A stretch of DNA of 64,000 nucleotides from NCBI GenBank assembly GCA_947489685.1, contig CANLEM010000006.1, positions 1-64,000 on the forward strand, given 5' to 3'. The position numbers were made by a program, and so were the translations under genes. The notes beneath the pieces were generated by a model, which worked only from the letters and a program-made list of their open reading frames with translations, was not told the DNA's origin and searched no databases. The stretch comes from an uncultured Aquimarina sp. (lineage in GTDB: Bacteria > Bacteroidota > Bacteroidia > Flavobacteriales > Flavobacteriaceae). Positions 9,392 through 19,351 of the stretch are shown here, one piece after another (within the stretch, counting starts at the first letter, position 1; each line of letters opens with the position of its first letter).

Positions 9392-10327
9392 TTATGAAAT
9401 GTTTTCTTTCTTTTTGAAAGACATGACGATAAAATAAATTCCAGCAAGTATAAATGGAATACTAAGCCATTGTCCGGTAGATATTGCATCCCCCAAGGCA
9501 TCTTCAAATCCACCTTGACTTTTCTTAACAAATTCAACAAGAAATCGCACTGTCCATAATAATATAAGAAAAGCTCCAAAAAGAAATCCAGGGTTATGTC
9601 TTTTGTCTGTTTTCCAATATACAAGCCATAAGATTAAAGCCACAAAAACATATCCGAATGCTTCATACAATTGTGCAGGGTGTCTGTAGGGTACAGCATC
9701 TAATAAATTAGAAAATTTAGGATTTTCAACAACTGCGGCATAGGCTTCGTTTACATTCTTTATTCCTGTTTCTTTTACAACTTCATATTTTTTTATACCA
9801 TCACGAACAAATTTTACTCCAAATGGAGAATCACCAGATTCTTTCCCGATAATTTCAGAATTAAAAAAATTACCTAAACGAACGAATATGGCTCCAAAAG
9901 CAACAGGGATAACGATCCTGTCCAAAATCCAGAGTATATTTTTTTTAATGACATTTTTAGAATAATAATACATGGCTATTATGATACCGATAGCAGCACC
10001 ATGACTCGCTAAACCTTGAAAACCTATAAACTCAAACTCTGGTTTAAACCTAAATGGTAATATAATTTCGAGTAAATTGTTTTTGTAGTACCCCCAATCG
10101 TAAAAGAATACATGTCCTAAACGAGCTCCAACAAGGGTTGCGATTACGGCATAAATAAAAATAGAATCTAATTTTTCGATAGAAATATTTTCACGTATGT
10201 ATATTTTTTTCATCAGAAACCAACCCAAAGAAAATGCAATTACAAACATTAAACTGTAAAAGCGAATTACAAAAAAACCAAGATCGATACCTTCAATAGG
10301 GTTCCATAAAATTTTTGATAATATCAT
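9392..10327 (-). CDS. lgt: Prolipoprotein diacylglyceryl transferase (canonical copy)
   Basis: This 311-residue inner-membrane enzyme transfers diacylglycerol from phosphatidylglycerol to the lipobox cysteine of prelipoproteins. Canonical Lgt features are present: GARLGHVFFY, the catalytic-histidine segment LASHGAAIG near residue 109, VRLGNFFNSEIIG near 149, RHPAQLYE near 215 and VRFLVEFVK near 262. There is an insertion of roughly 40 residues before RHPAQLYE, common in Bacteroidota. It starts 56 bp downstream of yidD on the same strand. A second, divergent Lgt-family gene lies at 48376-49107, and this one is clearly the housekeeping copy. Confidence 0.95.
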   Translation of the reverse strand: MILSKILWNPIEGIDLGFFVIRFYSLMFVIAFSLGWFLMKKIYIRENISIEKLDSIFIYAVIATLVGARLGHVFFYDWGYYKNNLLEIILPFRFKPEFEFIGFQGLASHGAAIGIIIAMYYYSKNVIKKNILWILDRIVIPVAFGAIFVRLGNFFNSEIIGKESGDSPFGVKFVRDGIKKYEVVKETGIKNVNEAYAAVVENPKFSNLLDAVPYRHPAQLYEAFGYVFVALILWLVYWKTDKRHNPGFLFGAFLILLWTVRFLVEFVKKSQGGFEDALGDAISTGQWLSIPFILAGIYFIVMSFKKKENIS

Positions 10328-10383
10328 GTGTGAGTTTTATTTTTCGAAAGTAAATATAGGTATTTATATATGAAACAAAATGA

Positions 10384-10650
10384 TCATTTTTTTATAGAAT
10401 CATTTTCAACTTCGGGCACTGGATCATAACCACTTCCTCCCCAGGGATGACAGCTAAAAATGCGTTTTATAGCTAATAATCCACCCTTGAGCAAACCATG
10501 TTTTTGCAATGCTTCTAAGGTATAATGCGAACAAGTGGGTTGATATCTACATGTAGCAGGAGTTAAGGGAGAAATCAAATTCTGATATAGCTTAACCAAT
10601 ACCACAAATGGAAATATCAAAACCTTTTTTATAGCTCGCTTAAAATCCAA
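10384..10650 (-). CDS. yidD: Membrane protein insertion efficiency factor YidD
   Basis: This small (88-residue) amphipathic protein has the defining YidD pattern: [20 protein letters not shown] near residues 22-41, then [16 protein letters not shown] and the C-terminal [12 protein letters not shown]. YidD helps the YidC insertase place proteins in the inner membrane. It lies between cysS (6-bp gap) and lgt (56-bp gap) on the same strand, so all three are probably co-transcribed. Length and motif match the family well. Confidence 0.95.
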   Translation of the reverse strand: MDFKRAIKKVLIFPFVVLVKLYQNLISPLTPATCRYQPTCSHYTLEALQKHGLLKGGLLAIKRIFSCHPWGGSGYDPVPEVENDSIKK

Positions 10651-10656
10651 AATAGA

Positions 10657-12153
10657 CTAGTTCAATAAAAAAGTAGTACCCTCTCGACTATCTTTGAGTT
10701 GGATGCCAATTTCTAATAATTCATCTCTTATTTTATCACCAGTGGCAAAATCTTTATTAGCTCTGGCTTCGGCTCGAAGTTTGATCAATAGTTCTACTGT
10801 GCCCGAAAGCTTATCGCTAACATCAGAAGATACTTCATTGCTATTTACTAAGCCTAGTACATCAAAAATAAATCCTTCCATAGTATCTTTAAGAAGTCCT
10901 AAGTCTTCTTTGGTAATCGAAGCTTTTTGTTCTTTAACAGAATTAATAAATTTTACAGCATCAAAGAGTTTTGCAATTAAAATTGGGCTGTTAAAATCAT
11001 CATTCATAGCTTGATAACACTCACTTTTCCATACAGAGACATCTAACCCCTCTGAGGTTGAACTTGTGTCAAGGGTCTCAAGGGTTTGTAGTGCATCCAT
11101 TAATCTATAAAATCCTTTTTCTGAAGCTTCTAGTGCGTCATTAGAAAAATCTAAAATACTACGGTAATGTGCTTGCATCATAAAAAAACGTACTATAGAC
11201 GGATCAAACGGTTTGTCAAGAACACTATTATGACCGGTAAATAATTCTGCAGGTGATATGGTATTACCTGTAGATTTAGACATTTTTTTACCATTAAGAG
11301 TTAGCATATTAGCATGCATCCAATAATTAACGGGTGTTTGTCCACATGCAGCTTCTCCTTGCGCAATCTCACACTCGTGATGCGGAAACTTTAGATCCAT
11401 ACCGCCGCCATGAATATCAAAGCGTTCTCCCAAATATTTGGTGCTCATAACGGTACATTCAAGATGCCATCCCGGGAAACCGTCACTCCAGGGTGAAGGC
11501 CAGCGCATAATATGCTGAGGTTCTGCTCTTTTCCAAAGCGCAAAATCTTGCGGATTTTTCTTGTCGGTTTGAGCAGATAACTCACGAGTATTAGCAATCA
11601 TATCATCTAGATTACGACCGCTCAATTTTCCGTAAGTATTAGTTTCATTAAATTTTTGAACATCAAAATATACAGACCCATTCGATACATATGCAAACCC
11701 ATTGTCAATAATAGTTTTGATAATTTCTATTTGCTCTACAATATGACCTGTGGCCGTAGGTTCGATACTCGGAGAAATTGTATTAAATTTTGACATTACA
11801 TGATGAAAATCTAAAGTATAGCGTTGCACAATCTCCATGGGCTCCAGTTGTTCTAACCGAGCTTTCTTTGCAACTTTATCTTCTCCTTCATCGGCATCAT
11901 TCTCCAGATGCCCTGCATCAGTAATATTTCTTACATAGCGCACTTTGTATCCTAAGTGCTTTAAATACCTATACACTAAGTCAAAAGAAATAAAAGTACG
12001 GCAATTTCCTAGGTGTACATTGCTATAAACAGTAGGTCCGCATACATACATGCCTATATTTCCTTCTGTTATAGAGGTAAAGACTTCTTTTTGTCCCGAA
12101 ATTGAATTGTAAATTTTTAGTTCTTGATTTTTGTACAAAGGAGTTGCCGCCAT
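10657..12153 (-). CDS. cysS: Cysteine--tRNA ligase
   Basis: The 498-residue class I synthetase charges tRNA-Cys. It has the CysRS HIGH-type signature [16 protein letters not shown] near residues 38-53, zinc-ligand region [10 protein letters not shown] and [11 protein letters not shown], and the KMSKS loop [11 protein letters not shown] near 288. An anticodon-binding domain with the [20 protein letters not shown] motif lies at the end. It is flanked by folE upstream (35-bp gap) and yidD downstream (6-bp gap), forming a housekeeping run. Confidence 0.97.
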   Translation of the reverse strand: MAATPLYKNQELKIYNSISGQKEVFTSITEGNIGMYVCGPTVYSNVHLGNCRTFISFDLVYRYLKHLGYKVRYVRNITDAGHLENDADEGEDKVAKKARLEQLEPMEIVQRYTLDFHHVMSKFNTISPSIEPTATGHIVEQIEIIKTIIDNGFAYVSNGSVYFDVQKFNETNTYGKLSGRNLDDMIANTRELSAQTDKKNPQDFALWKRAEPQHIMRWPSPWSDGFPGWHLECTVMSTKYLGERFDIHGGGMDLKFPHHECEIAQGEAACGQTPVNYWMHANMLTLNGKKMSKSTGNTISPAELFTGHNSVLDKPFDPSIVRFFMMQAHYRSILDFSNDALEASEKGFYRLMDALQTLETLDTSSTSEGLDVSVWKSECYQAMNDDFNSPILIAKLFDAVKFINSVKEQKASITKEDLGLLKDTMEGFIFDVLGLVNSNEVSSDVSDKLSGTVELLIKLRAEARANKDFATGDKIRDELLEIGIQLKDSREGTTFLLN

Positions 12154-12188
12154 AATTTAAATGAATACTACTATAGTTTATTGTAAAA

Positions 12189-12866
12189 TTAAAATGTTGT
12201 GTCTAATTTGATGTAATCCAAGAATTCTCTTCTCACAGATTCTTCTTTAAATTTACCTCCAAATTCACTAGTAACCGTGCTGCTTTCTATGTCACGAATC
12301 CCTCTAGAGTTTACGCAGAGGTGTTTAGCATCTATTACACAAGCAACATCTTTAGTGTTTAAGACGACTTGCAAATCCTGAACGATTTGCATAGTAAGAC
12401 GTTCTTGTACCTGAGGACGTTTTGCATAATAATCAACAATACGATTCATTTTGGATAAGCCTACCACGGTACCATTAGAAATATACGCTACATGGGCACG
12501 CCCTACAATAGGTAATAGATGGTGTTCGCAGGTAGAATACACGGTAATGTTTTTTTCAACCAACATTTCTCCATACTTATAATGATTTTTAAAAGTAGAA
12601 GCATCTGGTTTTCTTTGAGGATGTAATCCCGAAAAAATTTCATTTACAAACATTTTTGCAACACGTTGCGGGGTACCTTTAAGACTGTCATCAGTAAGAT
12701 CTAGTCCCAAGGTTTCCATAATGTGTTTTACATCTTCTTTAATCAGAGCAATTTTTTCTTTGTCACTAAGTTTAAAGGCATCTTCTCTTACAGGAGTAGT
12801 TGCGCTAGTAGCTACATGATTATCACCTAGCGCTTCAATAGCTTCAAGGGCCTTGTCAATTTTCAC
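12189..12866 (-). CDS. folE: GTP cyclohydrolase I
   Basis: FolE (225 residues) converts GTP to dihydroneopterin triphosphate, the first step of folate and pterin synthesis. The zinc and active-site residues are visible in TVYSTCEHHLLPIVGRAHV and HLCVNSRGI, and the signature SKMNRIVDYYAKRPQVQERL lies between them. The first 30 or so residues are a variable N-terminal extension. It is the first gene of the folE-cysS-yidD-lgt run, and a candidate promoter -7 element lies about 150 bp upstream. Confidence 0.96.
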   Translation of the reverse strand: MKIDKALEAIEALGDNHVATSATTPVREDAFKLSDKEKIALIKEDVKHIMETLGLDLTDDSLKGTPQRVAKMFVNEIFSGLHPQRKPDASTFKNHYKYGEMLVEKNITVYSTCEHHLLPIVGRAHVAYISNGTVVGLSKMNRIVDYYAKRPQVQERLTMQIVQDLQVVLNTKDVACVIDAKHLCVNSRGIRDIESSTVTSEFGGKFKEESVRREFLDYIKLDTTF

Positions 12867-13016
12867 ACTTCAAAATTTTAATATTTAATAAAATCCCAAT
12901 AAGAGTAATATGTTAGGATAAATAGCAACAAAATAATGTACTTATACTATCCCAATTTATTTTTCTTTTGGACATATAAACAGATATATGCAATAATATC
13001 GGTTTAATATAGTTTG

Positions 13017-13024
13017 CAAAGATA
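13017..13024 (-). promoter_or_regulatory. Candidate -7 element upstream of folE
   Basis: On the minus strand the sequence reads TATCTTTG, a full match to the Bacteroidota TAnnTTTG element. No TTG sits at the preferred 17-23 nt spacing, so this is only a partial promoter match. It would give a leader of about 140 nt. The 293-bp space between folE and the next gene holds nothing else recognisable. Confidence 0.4.
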
Positions 13025-13159
13025 CGATTTTGTTGTTTTAGTTAGTAAAAGCAATGTTAAACAATTAGTGATACTGGTTTTCTTCAATAAGTTCAGTATA
13101 TTTAAATCCCAAATTTAACCTCAATACAAGAAAATTGTAGTTTTTAACGTTATATAGAA

Positions 13160-14659
13160 ATGGCAAAAAGAATACCTCAAATTTCGTTATTTTTAATTTT
13201 TGTTTGCATGAGCAGCTTTTCTGCATTTGCTCAGTTAGACTTTGATGTGGCTTGTAGAACTGCTCAGCCATTTTGCTCTGATGCGGCGCAAGAATTAACC
13301 TTTCCTAATATTACTGGTGAAGATATAAGTTTTCAGGGTTTAGGTTGTTTGGATAGTACTCGTAACTCCTCATGGTATTTTCTTAGAATTGATGAAGCTG
13401 GTGAGCTTATATTTGATATCCAACAGTGGGTAGATGGTAATAATAACAGTAATTTAGATAGGGGAGAGCGGCAATTGGATGTGGATTTTATTGCTTGGGG
13501 ACCATTTAATACTTCGTTTATTAATTGTGAAGATGACTTGGCAACCGGGTGTGATACCGCTGGAGATGATACGCCACGTCCTGCCGAATGTGTGAATAAT
13601 GTAGATGATCCGGATTTTTATACGACTGGGCCATTAGGTTTGGATAACACCAATATTGTAGATTGTAGTTTTGCTAGAAATCCTGATGAGGGTATTTTTA
13701 TAGAGACTTTTACGATTCCGAATGCTCAATCTGGCGAGTATTATTTTATTTTGATTACTAATTTCTCAGATGAGGCTGGAGTTATCCAATTACAACAAAC
13801 AAATCTAGATGAAGATAATGCAGGTACTACCGATTGTACTATTCTAGAACCTGGAGTAGGACCGGATATTGCTACCTGTGGTGAATTTCCCGTAACTATC
13901 GAAGGTCGTTTTCCTGGAGCCGTTTCATATCAGTGGGAAAGAGCAGATTTGGGGTCAACAAACTTTACACCAATTGGAGGTATAACAATTACTCCTGTAT
14001 TGGATGTTACCACCCCAGGAGTATATCAATTAATTGGATATTCTGATGCAGCCGGAACGGTAGAAGTTGGCAGAGATGATTTATCGGTAGTTGACGTATC
14101 TGTAATAGAAATTACGGTGAGTGAAAATATAGCCGAAGAATCTTTTGCGGGAAGCTATACAATTACTGCAGAAATAACTACAACTCCTATAGATATTCAG
14201 GCTTTGGGCTTTACAGATTTTGAGTATCGCTTAGATAGAGATATTGGTAATGGTTTTCTAGAATATAGAGAGTATCAATCTTCTCCAGTGTTTTCAAATG
14301 TACCTCCCGGAGATTATCGTATAGCGGCAAGATATGCCAATTGTCCTGTTAGTGAAAGAGAGTCAGAAATTTTTATGATTTTGGGATATCCTAAGTATTT
14401 TACACCTAATGGAGATGGTTTTCATGATACCTGGGGTATTATAAATATTGAAAATCAACCAGGAGCATTAATTTATATTTTTGATCGATATGGTAAATTG
14501 CTAAAACAGCTTAGACCAGGGGGTGCTGGTTGGGATGGTACTTATAATGGAAGAAACATGCCGTCTTCGGATTATTGGTTTAGAGTAGAGTTTAATGAAC
14601 CTAGAGATCCTAATATGAGAAGAAGAGTTGTGGCAGGAAGTTTTTCTTTAATTCGATAA
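13160..14659 (+). CDS. Secreted protein with T9SS type B C-terminal sorting domain
   Basis: This 499-residue protein has a signal peptide (MAKRIPQISLFLIFVCMSSF, cleaved near AFAQ) and a Cys-rich N-terminal region typical of large Bacteroidota surface proteins (CRTAQPFCSDAAQELTFPNI). A beta-sandwich middle contains YQWERAD and TPGVYQLIGYSD. The C-terminal CHU_C/gliding-motility type domain begins at KYFTPNGDGFHDTWGI and continues with IYIFDRYGKLLKQL and WDGTYNGRNMPSSDYWF. The last domain predicts export by T9SS and surface attachment. Unlike the adhesin at the window start it has no repeats and no adjacent porP/sprF gene. Function beyond the cell surface is unknown. Confidence 0.88.
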   Translation: MAKRIPQISLFLIFVCMSSFSAFAQLDFDVACRTAQPFCSDAAQELTFPNITGEDISFQGLGCLDSTRNSSWYFLRIDEAGELIFDIQQWVDGNNNSNLDRGERQLDVDFIAWGPFNTSFINCEDDLATGCDTAGDDTPRPAECVNNVDDPDFYTTGPLGLDNTNIVDCSFARNPDEGIFIETFTIPNAQSGEYYFILITNFSDEAGVIQLQQTNLDEDNAGTTDCTILEPGVGPDIATCGEFPVTIEGRFPGAVSYQWERADLGSTNFTPIGGITITPVLDVTTPGVYQLIGYSDAAGTVEVGRDDLSVVDVSVIEITVSENIAEESFAGSYTITAEITTTPIDIQALGFTDFEYRLDRDIGNGFLEYREYQSSPVFSNVPPGDYRIAARYANCPVSERESEIFMILGYPKYFTPNGDGFHDTWGIINIENQPGALIYIFDRYGKLLKQLRPGGAGWDGTYNGRNMPSSDYWFRVEFNEPRDPNMRRRVVAGSFSLIR

Positions 14660-14682
14660 AGTATTATACATAACATAAAAAA

Positions 14683-14716
14683 AAGAGCTTCTTTATTAGA
14701 AGCTCTTTTTTTTATG
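14683..14716. terminator. Bidirectional Rho-independent terminator
   Basis: A perfect 10-bp stem (AAGAGCTTCT at 14683-14692, AGAAGCTCTT at 14698-14707) with a 5-nt loop has an A-run on the left and a T-run on the right. It sits between two converging genes and can serve both. Confidence 0.92.
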
Positions 14717-14733
14717 TTATGATGAGTCATGAA

Positions 14734-16248
14734 TTAAAAGTTCATTCCGAGTGTAAAAGTATAACTGTCCCTGTAGGTGTCAACTACAGCGAAATTTGTG
14801 AAACTGGAATTGGGAAAAAATTGCTCTTCTCTTTGTTGCTCTTTGTAATCATAGGCAAAATCAAATTTGAACTGCCCAAAATTATACCCTAAACCAACTG
14901 AAAACCCACTTTTATCACCTAGTATTAAATCATTTTTATAAGGGCTTTCTTCATAACTATACCCTCCTCTAAAACTCCAATTTCCATTTCTCCATTCAGA
15001 ACCAATTCGTATTGTAGAAGCGCCCTGTAATAAATTATCAATGTCACCATTCAAGTTAGAAAAATTGACCCCTTCATCAGAACTTACGTTAATTGAGCCA
15101 TAATCTCTGTATGAGTAATCTAAACTAATAAGCCCTTCCTGGCCAAATAAAATGGCTGCACTACCGGTATACCTTGCAGGAGTACGCAACTTATATTCTG
15201 GAAAAATATTAACCACGTTAGGATCCACAATGGCTCTTCCATCGGTGTCACTAAAAGTTTCGAGTCGCTGAACGGTTTCTTCTTCTATGTAGTACCATGT
15301 TGGAGACTCGTAGGAAGCTCCTAGACGCAATATTTCTGAAACCTTAGCAATTCCCCCTACCTGGACAGAAAAACCAGCACCAGTAGTAGACAATCTATTG
15401 GTAAATAATACTTCATTTACATTACTACCTGTGTTATTATTTCCTTCAAAAAAATCAGTAATTCTATCATAGTTTATGAAATGAGAATTAAGATTAAACC
15501 CTAGATAAAAGTCTTGATTCATTTGGGCACCTACATTGAATGTAAACTTTCCATTTAATCCTGTACTTTCATAAATGTATTCCTGATCAAAAACACCAGG
15601 AGCGATGTTTGAAGAATATATGGTATTATCCGGATCATTTGGATCATCGGCTTCAATAACAAAAGCCTCATGTCCTAAAAACGCCTGTTGTGTACCAACA
15701 CCCTGAGTTTCTCCAAGGAAACTATATAGATCATCAACAGATTCTCCTGTTCTACGAGTTATTAAATCTAAAGGAACGTCTTGAGCTTCCGAGAGGAAAA
15801 AACTATCTATAGAATTAGTACTTCTTCCAAAGGCGATTAATTGATCAGCATTATCTGCTGTTTGTTCGTATGTTAAACCTAACGAAATACGATTAATTCC
15901 TGCAGAATTCGGATCGTAATTATCGTAAATAAATACGGTTCCTATTTGATTAAAATTAACATTTGTAGAATTTTCGGATGCAAATCCATTAAAATAATTA
16001 GCTTCATTGGTAATTCTTGAAGAGGAAAGTGTCATTGATCCATACGAATTTAAGAAAACCGCCGATCCTGCGGGATTAATTTGTATAGAAGAAATATCTC
16101 CTCCCAAAGCTCCAAAAGCCCCACTCATACCTCTATAACGTGCTGTTCCTAAGATATTTTGTTGAGAATATCGAAGAGCATCTGTAACATCTTGAGCGTT
16201 CAGAAAAGACATAGAAAGTACACCTATGAATAAAAATAGTTTTTTCAT
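14734..16248 (-). CDS. OMPP1/FadL family outer membrane transport protein
   Basis: The 504-residue protein has a signal peptide ending in FLNAQ and then the family hallmark near residues 25-70: ALRYSQQNILGTARYRGMSG, followed by ALGGDISSIQINPAGSA. The rest is beta-strand rich with amphipathic pairs and ends in phenylalanine, as outer-membrane barrels do. FadL/TodX relatives carry long-chain fatty acids or other hydrophobic compounds across the outer membrane; the ligand here is unknown. It follows the Gly/Arg/Ser-rich lipoprotein gene by 106 bp on the same strand, so they may be expressed together. Confidence 0.85.
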   Translation of the reverse strand: MKKLFLFIGVLSMSFLNAQDVTDALRYSQQNILGTARYRGMSGAFGALGGDISSIQINPAGSAVFLNSYGSMTLSSSRITNEANYFNGFASENSTNVNFNQIGTVFIYDNYDPNSAGINRISLGLTYEQTADNADQLIAFGRSTNSIDSFFLSEAQDVPLDLITRRTGESVDDLYSFLGETQGVGTQQAFLGHEAFVIEADDPNDPDNTIYSSNIAPGVFDQEYIYESTGLNGKFTFNVGAQMNQDFYLGFNLNSHFINYDRITDFFEGNNNTGSNVNEVLFTNRLSTTGAGFSVQVGGIAKVSEILRLGASYESPTWYYIEEETVQRLETFSDTDGRAIVDPNVVNIFPEYKLRTPARYTGSAAILFGQEGLISLDYSYRDYGSINVSSDEGVNFSNLNGDIDNLLQGASTIRIGSEWRNGNWSFRGGYSYEESPYKNDLILGDKSGFSVGLGYNFGQFKFDFAYDYKEQQREEQFFPNSSFTNFAVVDTYRDSYTFTLGMNF

Positions 16249-16354
16249 TTACGTATAATTTTTTGAATTATAGGATGTCAAAAAATGAGAATTGACATAC
16301 AAGAGAACTACTGTATAGTCCTTGAGTTTTGTTTAAAACCAAAGGACCTAGCTA

Positions 16355-17446
16355 TTATCCTCTTCCTCTACTTCTGCTCCCGCCTCTGCTCCCGCTGCTT
16401 CTTGAAGAAGATCTACTTCCTCCAGAACGAGAATAACCACTACTCCTTGAAGAACTTCCTCTAGAGTATCCAGAACTTCTGCTTCTAGAAGAGCTAGAAG
16501 GGGTGTATGATCTGCTTCTGCTAGAAGAAGAACTACTTCGTGCTCTTGTGCCTGGGCCAGAATATCTAGAGTTACCTCTATTTACAGAAGATCTTGATCT
16601 TGATCCGTAAGCGTTAGATCCATTTGAATAACTAGAGCTTCTTGACCTGCTAGCATCTGCAGATACTCGTCTTCTATTGGTGTAGCCTTGTCTGCTTCTG
16701 CTATAATTTCCATTACGCGATCTTGTAGAATATCTAGCGTTGGAATTTCTATATCGACTTCTTGAAGCATATGCGTATCCATTTCGACCACCGCGATTAT
16801 ATGCATAGAATCTATTGCCTCTATAATAAGGGTGTCCGTAAAATCCACCGTAACCTCTGAAACCTCCATAATATCCAGCATAAAAGGGAGGGCAATAAAA
16901 GCCTCCGTAACCGAATCCAAATCCACCAAAACCGAAGCCTCCAAAACCGAAGCCTCCAAATCCAAATCCAAAATTAAATGGGTCGTAGAAACCACCATAG
17001 CCAAATGGTCCATAAAAACCACCATATCCAAAGCCAGGTCCCCAAAATGGGCGATTCCAACCAGTATTAATTATATTAATGCTTACTTCGTCATAATCAC
17101 TACCCCATGATGGTTGTCCAACTTCATAGTTTAATGCAGTTGCCGTAGTATCTGCAGAATTATATCCCTCACTAGAATAAGAATCTATATCTGTAAAAAT
17201 CACATCATCTTGGATAGCATTGTCAATCTGTGATGATTTTTCAGAAAAATAACTAGAATAATAATTCGATTTTTCTGGTGCTCTATTTGGAGGGGTTTCA
17301 ATATTTCTTTGGCTTCTTGCTTCTCCGTATATACCATCATTATATGGTACATATTCGTATGATCCACAAGACGTCAACATAAATACGCTAGCCAATAGTA
17401 AAACTCCAATGGCTCCATTTCTATGAAAATAATTTTTAGATCGCAT
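16355..17446 (-). CDS. Gly/Tyr/Phe- and Arg/Ser-rich lipoprotein, function unknown
   Basis: I do not recognise a function. The 363-residue product has a lipoprotein signal peptide ending in FMLTSC. The N-terminal third is ordinary, with a short WGSDYDEVSINI segment. The middle (about 130-215) is a Gly/Phe/Tyr-rich repeat of GFGGFG and YGG units, and the last 130 residues are almost wholly Arg, Ser, Gly and Tyr (RSRSSS units), giving a strongly positive tail. It is likely an outer-membrane lipoprotein with disordered or sticky regions. It precedes the OMPP1 gene and is divergent from proS. A long open frame inside it on the same strand is a low-complexity shadow. Confidence 0.8.
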   Translation of the reverse strand: MRSKNYFHRNGAIGVLLLASVFMLTSCGSYEYVPYNDGIYGEARSQRNIETPPNRAPEKSNYYSSYFSEKSSQIDNAIQDDVIFTDIDSYSSEGYNSADTTATALNYEVGQPSWGSDYDEVSINIINTGWNRPFWGPGFGYGGFYGPFGYGGFYDPFNFGFGFGGFGFGGFGFGGFGFGYGGFYCPPFYAGYYGGFRGYGGFYGHPYYRGNRFYAYNRGGRNGYAYASRSRYRNSNARYSTRSRNGNYSRSRQGYTNRRRVSADASRSRSSSYSNGSNAYGSRSRSSVNRGNSRYSGPGTRARSSSSSSRSRSYTPSSSSRSRSSGYSRGSSSRSSGYSRSGGSRSSSRSSGSRGGSRSRGRG

Positions 17447-17460
17447 ATCTTCTTATTTTA

Positions 17461-17491
17461 TTGTTGAACATTACAAATTTAGTTAGTTTTG
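17461..17491 (+). promoter_or_regulatory. Candidate proS promoter
   Basis: TTG at 17461-17463 or 17464-17466 is followed, after 17-20 nt, by TAGTTTTG at 17484-17491. This matches the Bacteroidota sigma-A pattern TTG-N(17-23)-TAnnTTTG and lies about 55 nt before the proS start. Confidence 0.6.
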
Positions 17492-17545
17492 CGCTAATTA
17501 AATTATATTTAACAGAGTCACAATATTTGTGCCAAATAGCAGTTT

Positions 17546-19024
17546 ATGAGCAAGAATTTAACAAAGCGCAGTGAAGATTATTCAAAATGGTATAATGAAT
17601 TGGTTGTTAAGGCAGACTTAGCGGAGAATTCGGCAGTAAGAGGGTGTATGGTAATTAAGCCATATGGATATGCTATTTGGGAGAAAATGCAAGCAGAATT
17701 AGATAAAAAATTTAAAGAAACTGGTCATCAAAATGCATATTTTCCATTATTTGTGCCTAAAAGTCTTTTTGAAGCCGAAGAAAAAAATGCAGAAGGGTTT
17801 GCAAAAGAATGTGCGGTTGTAACGCATTACAGATTAAAAACAGATCCTGATGATACGTCTAAATTAATTGTTGATCCTAATGCAAAATTAGAAGAAGAAC
17901 TTATTGTGCGTCCTACTTCTGAAGCAATTATTTGGAATACATATAAAGGATGGATTCAATCTTATCGTGATTTACCAATTTTGGTAAATCAATGGGCTAA
18001 TGTTGTACGATGGGAGATGAGAACACGTCTTTTTCTTCGTACTGCAGAGTTTTTATGGCAAGAAGGGCATACAGCACATGAGACTAGAGGAGAAGCTATT
18101 GCTGAAACTGAACAAATGAATAACGTGTACGCAGATTTTGTTGAAAATTTTATGGCAATTCCAGTTATAAAAGGTCGAAAAACGGAAAGTGAACGTTTTG
18201 CAGGAGCCGAAGATACGTATTGTATAGAGGCGCTTATGCAGGATGGTAAGGCATTACAGGCAGGAACTTCACATTTTTTAGGGCAAAATTTTGCAAAAGC
18301 ATTTGATGTGAAGTTTACTTCAAAAGAAGGAAAACAAGATTATGTGTGGGCTACATCTTGGGGTGTATCTACTAGATTGATGGGAGCTTTGATCATGACG
18401 CATAGTGATGATAATGGATTGGTTTTGCCGCCAAATTTAGCGCCTATACAAGTAGTTATTGTGCCAATTTATAAAGGAGAAGAACAACTAGCAAAGATTT
18501 CTGAGGTTGCTAATGAGTTAGTGAATGATTTAAGATCAAAAGGGATCTCTGTAAAATTTGATAATCGCGACACACATAGGCCAGGAGCTAAATTTGCTCA
18601 ATACGAATTGCAAGGGGTTCCTTTGCGAATTGCTATTGGTCCTAAAGATCTTGAAAAAGGTACGGTTGAGTTGGCGCGTAGAGATACGTTAAGCAAGCAA
18701 TTTGTGGCAAAGGATGAGGTGGTTGTTACGATAGAGTCATTGTTGAAACAAATCCAAGAAGATTTGCATCAAAAAGCAACTCAGTATAGAGATAGTCATA
18801 TTACAGAGGTAGATACTTTTGATGAGTTTAAAAAGGTATTAGAGGATAAAGGTGGGTTTATTTCTGCACATTGGGATGGAACAGAAGAAACAGAACAGAA
18901 AATAAAAGAACTAACCAAAGCAACTATTCGATGTATTCCTTTTGATGCTAAGCAAGAAAATGGAAAGTGTGTTTACACCGGAGAACCTTCTAAAATAAGG
19001 GTGTTATTTGCTAAGGCATATTAA
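17546..19024 (+). CDS. proS: Proline--tRNA ligase
   Basis: At 492 residues this is the short, archaeal/eukaryotic-type ProRS without the inserted editing domain. Class II motifs are visible: motif 2 around [20 protein letters not shown] (about 152-171) with the TAHET loop, and motif 3 around [20 protein letters not shown]. The C-terminal anticodon-binding domain begins near [16 protein letters not shown]. The protein ends in KAY, with the terminal tyrosine typical of this type. The tRNA-Glu pair and rpsT follow on the same strand but have their own promoter. Confidence 0.97.
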   Translation: MSKNLTKRSEDYSKWYNELVVKADLAENSAVRGCMVIKPYGYAIWEKMQAELDKKFKETGHQNAYFPLFVPKSLFEAEEKNAEGFAKECAVVTHYRLKTDPDDTSKLIVDPNAKLEEELIVRPTSEAIIWNTYKGWIQSYRDLPILVNQWANVVRWEMRTRLFLRTAEFLWQEGHTAHETRGEAIAETEQMNNVYADFVENFMAIPVIKGRKTESERFAGAEDTYCIEALMQDGKALQAGTSHFLGQNFAKAFDVKFTSKEGKQDYVWATSWGVSTRLMGALIMTHSDDNGLVLPPNLAPIQVVIVPIYKGEEQLAKISEVANELVNDLRSKGISVKFDNRDTHRPGAKFAQYELQGVPLRIAIGPKDLEKGTVELARRDTLSKQFVAKDEVVVTIESLLKQIQEDLHQKATQYRDSHITEVDTFDEFKKVLEDKGGFISAHWDGTEETEQKIKELTKATIRCIPFDAKQENGKCVYTGEPSKIRVLFAKAY

Positions 19025-19049
19025 GTTTTAGAAAAAAATAAAATAACAC

Positions 19050-19079
19050 TTGCGCCATTAAAAAATAGTTGTATTTTTG
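19050..19079 (+). promoter_or_regulatory. Strong promoter for tRNA-Glu/rpsT
   Basis: TTG at 19050-19052, a 19-nt spacer and TATTTTTG at 19072-19079 match the Bacteroidota vegetative consensus exactly. The first tRNA begins 26 nt further on. This is one of the two best promoter matches in the window. Confidence 0.82.
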
Positions 19080-19104
19080 CATCCGCAATTAGGCAAACAA
19101 CTAT

Positions 19105-19176
19105 GGCCCGTTCGTCTATCGGCTAGGACGCCAGGTTTTCATCCTGGTAAGAGGGGTTCGATTCCCCTACGGGCTA
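19105..19176 (+). tRNA. tRNA-Glu (TTC)
   Basis: The 72-nt gene folds as a standard cloverleaf. The acceptor stem pairs GGCCCGT with ACGGGCT (one G-U pair), the anticodon arm is CCAGG-TTTTCAT-CCTGG with anticodon TTC, and the T arm is GGGG-TTCGATT-CCCC. CCA is not encoded. It is identical to the copy 140 bp downstream. Confidence 0.97.
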
Positions 19177-19244
19177 CGAATTATAAAATAAATTGCAGAT
19201 TTGGAGTGAAAGCTATAAATTTGCAATCCTTGAAAAGGGAAAAT

Positions 19245-19316
19245 GGCCCGTTCGTCTATCGGCTAGGACGCCAGGTTTTCATCCTGGTAAGAGGGGTTCG
19301 ATTCCCCTACGGGCTA
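19245..19316 (+). tRNA. tRNA-Glu (TTC), second identical copy
   Basis: This copy has the same 72 bases as the gene at 19105-19176, separated from it by 68 bp of unrelated AT-rich spacer. No new promoter is visible in the spacer, so both tRNAs and rpsT are likely processed from one transcript. Confidence 0.97.
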
Positions 19317-19351
19317 CAAATTTTAGTAGTAAGAAATTTAATAGAAGAGAG

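Noticed and set aside
13065-13271. 68-residue minus-strand open frame over the start of the second T9SS protein gene
   Set aside because: It covers the start and signal peptide of a real + strand gene and has no recognisable feature.
16582-17031. 149-residue open frame inside the Gly/Arg/Ser-rich lipoprotein gene
   Set aside because: It is a frame-shifted shadow of low-complexity codons, without signal peptide or domain.
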